The position numbers were made by a program, and so were the translations under genes. From NCBI GenBank assembly GCA_947311645.1, contig CAMZKZ010000026.1:1-21761 (forward strand): a stretch of 21,761 bases of DNA, read 5' to 3'. Source of the DNA: an uncultured Candidatus Altimarinota bacterium (GTDB lineage Bacteria; Patescibacteriota; Gracilibacteria; CAIRYL01). Positions 7,691-14,793 of the stretch are shown here, one piece after another (within the stretch, counting starts at the first letter, position 1; each line of letters opens with the position of its first letter). The notes below the pieces were generated by a model, which was not told the origin of the DNA, did not search any database, and saw nothing but the letters and a program-made list of their open reading frames with translations.

Positions 7691-9823
7691 TTAGATATAT
7701 TTATTTGCTAATTTAACAAATTCTTTTGGCAATATATTTTGGTTTTTTGCTTCTGCTAATAAAGCAATTTGTGAATCGCTTAAATCAATTTTTTCTCCTT
7801 TAATAATGCTATCAATATCGCCTTTTGCAAAAATTGACTTATGAGCTGTTTTTATTTCTTCTACTTCTTCTGCATTGAAACCTAAATCATCTTTTAGAAA
7901 TTGAATAAAATCATCTTGATATGAAGTATCAAGCTCAATAATTCGCCGAAATTTCATTGCTTTACGCTTTAATTTTTCTACTACAATTGCATTATTCATT
8001 ACAGACTTTTCATTATTTTCTTCAGGAGCGTATAATGCATAAATTTTATCTATAATCTTTTTAAAGATTGCTGCATTTTGTATTTTAAGTCCAATACCAC
8101 TTAGCATTTCATCATATAGGTGAGGTTGACCTATAGCATTCAATTTTTTATCTTTATTTTTTATAATATAGTTTGCACTAAAATATTCATTATTAGGGCT
8201 CGTACAATCTTTAATTAAATCTTTATAAATATCAGAGATTGCTAATTCTCTAAAATATTCATATGACTCATTATAATTTAAGTCTACATCATTCATAAAA
8301 TTATGAAGAAATGATTTTATTTCAGCATCTGTAATTCCATTTCCTGGTATAAATGTTTGCAACTTTGTATTTAACTGTTTAATCCATGCATAATAGTCAT
8401 GATTTTTTAATCCTAAATTTAAATCATTCATAGCTTGTACAGATGGTATAACCTGTATTTCAAAAGGAGTTGCATTGTTCGCTTCTACTGATTGCAATTT
8501 ACCAATAGATCTCGCACCAGGTCTATTCGCACCTTCTTTTGATGAAGCTCCTTCTACTGCAATAGGCGAAATATATTTCATTCCTTCATACCGACTTGTA
8601 AAAATACGCCCCATTCTTTCATTTACCGAATTAATTTCATCATCTGAAAGATTTGATGGGCTCTCTATCACAATACGACAACGCAAAATATCGTTAATTA
8701 ATTCTTTTTTTTCTAAATCATCCCATTTATTCTTAAACTTATCAGCAATTGAAGACTGCGTTTTTATAGGACCAATAGATACTTGTAATTTAAAAGTCGT
8801 TCCTTCAATATTAATTTCATACTTGCCTTTTTCATAAGGAATCCCCAACCCAGCTAATAATTTCTCTCTAAATAATATATTATTTTTTTCTGCATCTTCT
8901 AAATATTTATTTTTTTCAATAATATTTTGAATAATAAGTTGTTTAAAAAATTCTTTTACTTTATTTCTTTTATTATTAAAAAGAGTCGCTATTGCTAATT
9001 GCTCTTTATTACTAGATGTTTGCAATAGCAATTTTCTTTCTGCATCCTTTAATGATTGTAATCTCAATAGATTAAAAACTGCTGACCTTTCTTTTTGTAA
9101 TAATTTTTTTGGATCAATCTGTTCTTTAATATCTTCACTTAAACTATAAAGTGCAATAAAATCTTGAACCTCTTTAATATCTTGTATATTTTCAAAGCCT
9201 TCAAGAGTTTCAAACTTTTCAGATAGATTTTCACCTGTAAAGGTATTCCCTAGTATAGATTTCAACCCTAAAGTTTTTCCTGTAAAATCAAAAAGTTTGT
9301 TCATCATACCTGCTGAGATTTTTTCATCAGGATTATCTTTAAAATTTTCAAAGTAATGTTCTAGTGTCTTTAGCAATCTTTCTGCTGACATATTTTTTAA
9401 ATTTTCTTCATTAAAATCAATTACTGGAGATTTATTTTCAGACTGATAAATTTCTTCTCCAGGAATATTAAACCCCTTATTATTCAATACTTTTTCAACC
9501 ATTGACCTAAAAAGTGTTTCGTCTTTTAAAAATTGTATTTGTTGTTCTAAATCTTCAGAATCGGGTTCTTCTTTTTGTTTTTCTTCTAATTGCTTCAAGT
9601 GTTTAATTTTAAGAATATTTAACCCAACCATCAACTCATTGTAATCAATATCCTCAAAATACTCTTGAATATATTCTTCAATAGTCTTCTCTAAATGATT
9701 TATAAAATCAGCAAGAGTATCTATAGATTCCTGACATCCACCCCCCTCATCAAGATTATACAACACTCTATTTTCACAAAAATTTAAAATTGAATGCTCT
9801 CTATTGTACTGTGTATTACACAT
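7691..9823 (-). CDS. large helical protein with a divergent RelA/SpoT-like region
   Basis: No family is certain. Residues 1-330 and 490-710 are charged and mostly helical, with acidic coiled-coil stretches. Residues about 345-480 follow the order of RelA/SpoT nucleotidyltransferase motifs: K354-x-x-S-S-I-A-D-K-F, then D378-I-L-R-C-R383-I-V-I, E455-I-Q-V458 and N-H475-D-Y-Y-A-W. These resemble the RSH pattern RxKxxxSxxxK, DxxGxRI, EIQIRT and xHxxYK. The NGY/QSxH step before EIQV is poorly matched. The start at 9823 was chosen over 9871 because the extra 16 residues are a hydrophobic AT-rich run containing TATACT, more like promoter than protein. It could be an inactive or toxin-like alarmone synthetase fold. 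No signal peptide is seen. Confidence 0.7.
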   Translation of the reverse strand: MCNTQYNREHSILNFCENRVLYNLDEGGGCQESIDTLADFINHLEKTIEEYIQEYFEDIDYNELMVGLNILKIKHLKQLEEKQKEEPDSEDLEQQIQFLKDETLFRSMVEKVLNNKGFNIPGEEIYQSENKSPVIDFNEENLKNMSAERLLKTLEHYFENFKDNPDEKISAGMMNKLFDFTGKTLGLKSILGNTFTGENLSEKFETLEGFENIQDIKEVQDFIALYSLSEDIKEQIDPKKLLQKERSAVFNLLRLQSLKDAERKLLLQTSSNKEQLAIATLFNNKRNKVKEFFKQLIIQNIIEKNKYLEDAEKNNILFREKLLAGLGIPYEKGKYEINIEGTTFKLQVSIGPIKTQSSIADKFKNKWDDLEKKELINDILRCRIVIESPSNLSDDEINSVNERMGRIFTSRYEGMKYISPIAVEGASSKEGANRPGARSIGKLQSVEANNATPFEIQVIPSVQAMNDLNLGLKNHDYYAWIKQLNTKLQTFIPGNGITDAEIKSFLHNFMNDVDLNYNESYEYFRELAISDIYKDLIKDCTSPNNEYFSANYIIKNKDKKLNAIGQPHLYDEMLSGIGLKIQNAAIFKKIIDKIYALYAPEENNEKSVMNNAIVVEKLKRKAMKFRRIIELDTSYQDDFIQFLKDDLGFNAEEVEEIKTAHKSIFAKGDIDSIIKGEKIDLSDSQIALLAEAKNQNILPKEFVKLANKYI

Positions 9824-9933
9824 AATGTAAAAATAAAATAATATTTCAGATAAGTATACCACAAAAAACACATATTTAAAAATTTATTTTCATGGTATTA
9901 TTTGTATAAGAAAAATATTTTACAAAAAATACT

Positions 9934-10197
9934 ATGATTGATTTTTTACTTGCCAATGCACTCAATATTTTATATTTAGCACTTTCTTTCTTTTTAATCG
10001 TTACTGCATTTCTTCTTATTCCAATACTTTTTAGACTTTCAAGAACATTAAAAAATATAAATAAATTAACAGCAGAAATTCAAGATACTCTCGAATTATT
10101 TCAAAACTATTTATGGCAACCTGCACGACTAATGATTGCCTTTAAATCTGGTGCAAAAAATATTATAAATATTATAAAAAGCTATATTAAAAAATAA
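9934..10197 (+). CDS. small single-pass membrane protein, unknown function
   Basis: The 87-residue product has one strong hydrophobic segment at residues 5-33, then an amphipathic stretch (LSRTLKNINKLTAEIQDTLELF) and a basic C-terminus (IIKSYIKK). The layout of one N-terminal helix followed by a short coiled coil is like DUF948/YtxG-type small envelope proteins, but the sequence is too short to assign. It is divergent from the 710-residue gene, with 110 nt between starts, and ends 49 nt before a strong bidirectional terminator. No clear Shine-Dalgarno precedes the ATG. Confidence 0.65.
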   Translation: MIDFLLANALNILYLALSFFLIVTAFLLIPILFRLSRTLKNINKLTAEIQDTLELFQNYLWQPARLMIAFKSGAKNIINIIKSYIKK

Positions 10198-10236
10198 GAG
10201 AAGAGAAAATAAGAGAAGAGAAAATAAAAAAAGAGA
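10196..10236 (+). repeat. short purine-rich direct repeat after the stop codon
   Basis: The unit AAGAGAAGAGAAAAT occurs twice in direct succession from 10196, followed by a decayed AAAAAAAGAGAGAAT. It spans the TAA stop of the small membrane protein gene and lies just before the shared terminator. It looks like simple slippage-derived repeat DNA. Confidence 0.5.
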
Positions 10237-10245
10237 GAATATTAA

Positions 10246-10280
10246 AAAAATAGAACATGTATTACGCATGTTCTATTTTT
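10246..10280. terminator. bidirectional rho-independent terminator
   Basis: AAAAATAGAACATG (10246-10259) and CATGTTCTATTTTT (10267-10280) form a perfect 14-bp stem with loop TATTACG and A/T tracts on both sides. It serves the plus-strand small membrane gene and the minus-strand rmuC-like gene. The stop codon of the latter (10264-10262) lies in the loop, so the stem also encodes its last residues, KIEHA. Confidence 0.85.
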
Positions 10281-11389
10281 ATATTTCTTACTTCTTGCAG
10301 ATTTTCAATAAATAATTCTTCTGATTTTTCTACAATATCTTTTTTTATATCAGGTTTCGGATTCATAATTTCAGCTATTTCTTTCTTTTGAATATCTTTA
10401 TTTTTTGCATATTTCCGCACTTCTAAAGCATTAAGTGTTTTTACTTTTGTACTTTCTTGTAAAGACTGCACATCTGAAATAAAATTTTGCGGAAGATTTT
10501 TTTGAATCGCATCAATTTCAAACGATTGTTTTGCTAACACAAAATTTACTGCATTTTGGTACGATATATGCGTATCATAACTTGCGATTAAATGAATTAA
10601 ATCTTCTCGTTCTTGAATATTAAAATCTGACAATCTCTCGTATTGCGAAATTTTATGTAATAAATGAAAAATAGCAGGAAGTGTATTTCTTGAAATAATA
10701 ACAAATGTATATCCTGATTCTTGAAATATTTTTTTAGAAAGTTGGTTTACTTCTTCCTCTGGCATAATAAAAAATATTGTAGAATAAATTTTATTAAACA
10801 CCTTTTCAGACTGTACAATAGAAAATTTTTCTGCTGTATGTTTTACCTGTTGTGCAATATATGCTTTTGGATTCTTCGATTTTTTTGCATCAAATATTAT
10901 ATACTGATCCAAAAACTGTATCATACAATCTGGCTTCAATTGAAAGTCAAAATCAACGGGTAAATGTTCATTATCAAAAACAGGAAAGGTATAAGATGAT
11001 GACGCAATAATTTGTTTTATTTCTGCAATAACATTTTGTTCGTGTTCTGCCCATAAACGATATTTTTCATTTTCTGTTTTTTTCTGCATTTCCTCTTCTG
11101 TACGAATCATTCTATTTTTTTCTGATTCTAACGCAAGTCGTGAATATTCTAGTTTTTCAAGTTTATCAAAAAGTTTTTCTTCATTATGTTTTTTTGCTGT
11201 TTCGAGTTCCGAAATTTTATACCGCTGAGACTGCTGTATCTGTGTTGATTCAAAGCTTTCCGATTCTAATTTTTTAATATATTCATCTTTTTTTTGTTCA
11301 TCTTTCTTTGTATACAACAAAAAAAATACAAAAAGAATTGCGGTAATTCCAGAGCCCAAAAAGAAGAAATCAGATGGAGATTCAAACAT
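10262..11389 (-). CDS. rmuC: RmuC-like protein (membrane-anchored coiled coil with a PD-(D/E)xK-like domain)
   Basis: RmuC proteins limit recombination at inverted repeats and carry a restriction-nuclease-like fold. Here a transmembrane helix (residues 8-27) is followed by a coiled coil (about 28-125) and then a core with P153-D154-C-M-I-Q-F and I-I-F-D167-A-K169-K-S, matching the RmuC pattern of RPD...IVIDAK. Later FFIMPEEEV and SRNTLPAIFHLLHKI match the family's FxPxE and S-P-x-T-L-x-A-L segments. The remaining C-terminal part is Lys/Glu-rich. The gene lies 35 nt downstream of nrdB on the same strand and ends inside a terminator. The similarity is moderate, so the symbol is tentative. Confidence 0.65.
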   Translation of the reverse strand: MFESPSDFFFLGSGITAILFVFFLLYTKKDEQKKDEYIKKLESESFESTQIQQSQRYKISELETAKKHNEEKLFDKLEKLEYSRLALESEKNRMIRTEEEMQKKTENEKYRLWAEHEQNVIAEIKQIIASSSYTFPVFDNEHLPVDFDFQLKPDCMIQFLDQYIIFDAKKSKNPKAYIAQQVKHTAEKFSIVQSEKVFNKIYSTIFFIMPEEEVNQLSKKIFQESGYTFVIISRNTLPAIFHLLHKISQYERLSDFNIQEREDLIHLIASYDTHISYQNAVNFVLAKQSFEIDAIQKNLPQNFISDVQSLQESTKVKTLNALEVRKYAKNKDIQKKEIAEIMNPKPDIKKDIVEKSEELFIENLQEVRNIKIEHA

Positions 11390-11424
11390 AAATATGAATT
11401 AGAAAAAAGCCTAAACCCTCATTT

Positions 11425-12465
11425 TTAAAAATCCCAACTCCCTTTCATACTTGTGCTTTGTGTGTAGTTTACAACTGTACTTTCAAAGAAATTTGTTTTC
11501 TCTCCATTGTTATCTTCCATATGCTCTAAATGTTTATATGGAGATTTTATCACATCTGGATAAATAGGGGATATTCCAAGTGATAACATTCTTTGATTTG
11601 CAAGCCATTTTGTATACATCTCTGTTGAAGAAGTTGTAATTCCTTCAATATCGTTTCCTAAGATATGATTTGTCCACTGAATCTCTTGTTCTACAGCAGT
11701 TTTCGTCATCTCTATTATAACATCTTCATTATACATTTCTGGAAATTCTTTTTTTATTTCCTTTAATATATTTGCAAAAATTGTAACATGTGTAAGTTCA
11801 TCACGACGAATATAAGAAATCATTCGTCCTGTTGCTATCATTTTTTGATTATAAACAAGTGTATCAAAAAATGCAAAACCGTTATAAAAATACAAACTTT
11901 CAAGAAGATAATTCGCAACTATTGCTGTAAAAAAGTTTTCATCATTTGGTGTATCTAAAAATTTTTGATACAAGTCTCCAATATATGAGTTTCTTTCTAG
12001 TAATACTTTGTCGTCTCTCCAAAAATAATATATCTCTTCTCGCTCTTGAGCCGATACAACTGTTTCTAAAATTGTTGCATAACTTTGTGAGTGGATTGCT
12101 TCTTGATACGACTGTATAGAAAGTATTAGATTTACTTCTGGCGATGTAATATAATCAGCAAAATGCGGAAGATTTACCGTTTGCAAGCTATCCAAAAATG
12201 TTAGAAAAGATATAACCCCTTTATATGCTCGTTGTTCTGCAGTACTTAAACTTTTAAACATTGTTGCATCGTCAGATAAACCCTTCACTTTTTCTGGCAA
12301 CCAAAAGTTCCCAACCATTACTTGATACATATTTTTTGCCCACGAATATTTTACATCGTTTAGATTAAAAATACCTGTTGAGCTTCCTTTTATTATTCTT
12401 CTATTTTGAATAGAATCGTCTCCATCTTTGTTAAAAATTGGACGAGGTATCATTTTATTGTTCAT
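11425..12465 (-). CDS. nrdB: ribonucleotide reductase small subunit (class Ia type R2)
   Basis: Supplies the tyrosyl radical used by the large subunit to reduce ribonucleotides to deoxyribonucleotides. All di-iron ligands are visible: D92, E122, H125, E189, E223 and H226. The radical tyrosine is Y129, four residues after H125, as in E. coli R2 (E-A-I-H-S-Q-S-Y). The tail ending in GSWDF resembles the R1-docking C-terminus. AAGGA lies 7 nt before the ATG, one of the few Shine-Dalgarno sites in the window. The gene for the large subunit is not adjacent. A tRNA-Gln gene lies 28 nt upstream on the same strand and could share its promoter. Confidence 0.95.
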   Translation of the reverse strand: MNNKMIPRPIFNKDGDDSIQNRRIIKGSSTGIFNLNDVKYSWAKNMYQVMVGNFWLPEKVKGLSDDATMFKSLSTAEQRAYKGVISFLTFLDSLQTVNLPHFADYITSPEVNLILSIQSYQEAIHSQSYATILETVVSAQEREEIYYFWRDDKVLLERNSYIGDLYQKFLDTPNDENFFTAIVANYLLESLYFYNGFAFFDTLVYNQKMIATGRMISYIRRDELTHVTIFANILKEIKKEFPEMYNEDVIIEMTKTAVEQEIQWTNHILGNDIEGITTSSTEMYTKWLANQRMLSLGISPIYPDVIKSPYKHLEHMEDNNGEKTNFFESTVVNYTQSTSMKGSWDF

Positions 12466-12493
12466 TTGTTTTCCTTATTTTTTAAAGCTAAAA

Positions 12494-12568
12494 TGGCTAC
12501 CCCGGTAGGATTCGAACCTACGAATGAGGGATTCAGAGTCCCTTGCCTTACCGCTTGGCGACGGGGTA
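12494..12568 (-). tRNA. tRNA-Gln (anticodon CUG)
   Basis: On the minus strand a 75-nt cloverleaf is complete: acceptor TACCCCG/CGGGGTA, D arm GCCAAGCGGTAAGGC, anticodon stem AGGGA/TCCCT, T arm GTAGG-TTCGAAT-CCTAC, and an encoded CCA end. The loop is CTCTGAA, so positions 34-36 read CUG, decoding CAG. The U1-A72 pair and G73 fit glutamine tRNAs. Confidence 0.96.
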
Positions 12569-12640
12569 ACACACAGAAACTCTAGCATAAAAATATACAA
12601 TATTCCAAGTTTTTATTCTCTTATAGAGGCATAGTGAATA

Positions 12641-13012
12641 TTATCTTCTTCGCCCACCGTTTTGAACCTTCTGCACTTCTTTTTTTGCCAATAGCATAAG
12701 ATGACTATGAATAGAATTATACTGACCCTGTGAAAGTCTTTGGCCAGTACTATTTAAATTCTCTGCTATATTTAGCATATGCTTCTCTACAGAACTAGTA
12801 CCAATCGTAGGAGTTATCCCTTGCCGCATATCCCTTAACATCCTACTAATAGCTCTATTAATAGAAAATCCTATATCTGCAGAAAGATTATAATTCCAAT
12901 GTGCATTCATAGTATCGCCATAATACTTTAATTCCCCATCTCGACCTGGTGTCCCCTGCCCAGCAATTACATCTGAAAAATACTCATTCATCTGCGTATA
13001 ATTACAAAGCAT
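12641..13012 (-). CDS. small hypothetical protein downstream of the surface protease
   Basis: I do not recognise this 123-residue protein. It has no signal peptide or membrane segment. It contains a Gly-rich turn (GQGTPGRDGELKYYGD), a helical middle with several Met, Asn and Gln residues, and a basic C-terminus (NGGRRR). The ATG at 13012 overlaps the stop region of the protease gene by 11 nt, which suggests translational coupling. An alternative ATG at 12991 would avoid the overlap; neither has a Shine-Dalgarno. It ends 72 nt before the tRNA-Gln gene. It may work with the protease, but only the overlap supports that. Confidence 0.6.
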   Translation of the reverse strand: MLCNYTQMNEYFSDVIAGQGTPGRDGELKYYGDTMNAHWNYNLSADIGFSINRAISRMLRDMRQGITPTIGTSSVEKHMLNIAENLNSTGQRLSQGQYNSIHSHLMLLAKKEVQKVQNGGRRR

Positions 13013-14747
13013 TTGCTATTTGATATATAAGTGTTGCCATTTCTCCACGCGTTATATCATACGATACATCAAATATTTTTACGCCAGCATTTTCTAATTC
13101 TTGAGTAAAAGGTAACCACCACTGTTCACCTTCCCCAATATCTCTGTATCCAAAAAATACATTTACCAATATTTTTGCAGCTTCTCCAAATGCTATATTC
13201 TTATTTGGACGAAAAGTATTATCAGCATACCCCGTTATAACACCTTTCTGTTTTGCAAAATTAACATAATCATAATACCAATCATCTGCTTTTATATCTG
13301 AAATATCATAATGCATCGTTCGAGAAATTTCTTCTGTTGAATATTCTGCTAATAAAATAATTTTTGTAAATTCTGCTCGTGTAATTTTATGTGCAGGTTT
13401 ATACGAACCATCATTATACCCATTTACCAATCCAATATTTTTTACATATTCTATTCCATTAAAATTTTCATCATACGAAAATACATCTACAAACACAGAA
13501 CCTTCATCAATAGCAGTATCTATACTTTCATTTATCAACACACAGAATTCTCCATCGGTAGACCACTCATACCCATCATCACAATAACATAAGGCATCAC
13601 CTTCATTATAATGCGAATATTCACCAAAAACTTCTTCACAAAGAAGGTCATCTACCTCTCCTTCTATACATACTAAATTATCAACATCCAGCGGATCTTC
13701 CCATATAAAACCTTCTTTACAATTACACTCTTCAGCACTCGCATCATAATAATTATTTGATCCTGATGAACATGCACCTCCATCAACAAGAGGAGTTTCT
13801 TCAACTTTTATACATGTATAATCATCTTCTTTCATTGGAAACTTCCAATCAAAACCTTCTGCACATGTACACCCAGAAATAGCAGGATTATAAAATGAAT
13901 TATTTTCTATTGTTCCACATCCATCATAAAAAATATCAGGAATACAACTTGTTTTTGTTGCATTAAACACAAACCCTATTTCACACTGACATGCACTTTG
14001 TTTATCCGTTTTATACTGATGCGTTCCACACACTGCACTATCAGTACTTTTATCAAAAATTGTATTTTCTAAAAAAGTTTCTATTGTAGAAGCATTTACC
14101 ATCCACCCAATATTCCCTTCTCCTCCAGAAACTGCCGTAACAATACCAATAATTTCACCTTTTTCATTATATGCTGCTCCTCCAGAATTTCCCGAACTTA
14201 CCTTTACATCTGTTTTAATATAAAAATCTTCAAAACCACTCACCTTTCCAGATGTATATGTAATAGTATCTCCTCCGATTCCTGGGTATCCAAATACATA
14301 AATATTTTCTGCAATTTTTACAGTTTTTTGGAGTACAAAATTAAAATCTACAAGAAATGTATCATAAAAAAATTTTACGTTCGCATCTTCTAAATAATCC
14401 GAATGAATATATGTATTTAAAAGTGCTAAATCTGAATCTGAATCATATTTTTCAACCGATGCCGTTCCAATACATGTTGGTTTTTTTGCTTCATTATATG
14501 TAAAACACACTTTTATAAGCGTATCTTCTCCAGATATCACTGTATCTACAACATGATAATTCGTAAGAATATTTAATTCTTTATTTATAATAACTCCCGT
14601 TCCGGTATAATTTGTAACACCTTTTCCCCCTATTTCAAGATACACTGTTCCAAATGTTTCAGATGAAAAGTTACTTGTTTCTGATGCAAACACAGCACTC
14701 GTTACTCCCACTAAAGAGAGCAATACTAATTTTATAAAACGCAACAT
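13002..14747 (-). CDS. secreted HtrA-type serine protease with four Cys-rich repeats and SLH domain
   Basis: Extracellular protease likely held at the cell surface. From the ATG at 14747 a signal peptide (MLRFIKLVLLSLVGVTSAVFA) leads into a trypsin-like domain, residues about 30-230, with the triad H65 (NYHVV), D106 (DSDLALL) and S188 (GNSGG). Four repeats follow, each with four cysteines as C-x(12-16)-C-x-C-x(12-16)-C: 240/253/255/268, 277/293/295/312, 326/341/343/360 and 370/387/389/402. They are EGF-like in look. Three S-layer homology repeats fill about 420-581 (NGYNDGSYKP, TGYADNTFRP). No PDZ domain is present. A start at 14807 would put 20 odd residues before the signal peptide and overlap pheT, so it was not used. 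Confidence 0.88.
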   Translation of the reverse strand: MLRFIKLVLLSLVGVTSAVFASETSNFSSETFGTVYLEIGGKGVTNYTGTGVIINKELNILTNYHVVDTVISGEDTLIKVCFTYNEAKKPTCIGTASVEKYDSDSDLALLNTYIHSDYLEDANVKFFYDTFLVDFNFVLQKTVKIAENIYVFGYPGIGGDTITYTSGKVSGFEDFYIKTDVKVSSGNSGGAAYNEKGEIIGIVTAVSGGEGNIGWMVNASTIETFLENTIFDKSTDSAVCGTHQYKTDKQSACQCEIGFVFNATKTSCIPDIFYDGCGTIENNSFYNPAISGCTCAEGFDWKFPMKEDDYTCIKVEETPLVDGGACSSGSNNYYDASAEECNCKEGFIWEDPLDVDNLVCIEGEVDDLLCEEVFGEYSHYNEGDALCYCDDGYEWSTDGEFCVLINESIDTAIDEGSVFVDVFSYDENFNGIEYVKNIGLVNGYNDGSYKPAHKITRAEFTKIILLAEYSTEEISRTMHYDISDIKADDWYYDYVNFAKQKGVITGYADNTFRPNKNIAFGEAAKILVNVFFGYRDIGEGEQWWLPFTQELENAGVKIFDVSYDITRGEMATLIYQIANAL

Positions 14748-14793
14748 ACAATACAATGATAATTCAAAAATACACAGTTTATAAGATTTTTCC

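Noticed and set aside
9824..9871. N-terminal extension of the 710-residue protein to 9871
   Set aside because: The 16 extra residues are a hydrophobic run from AT-rich DNA containing a TATACT box; the ATG at 9823 is more plausible.
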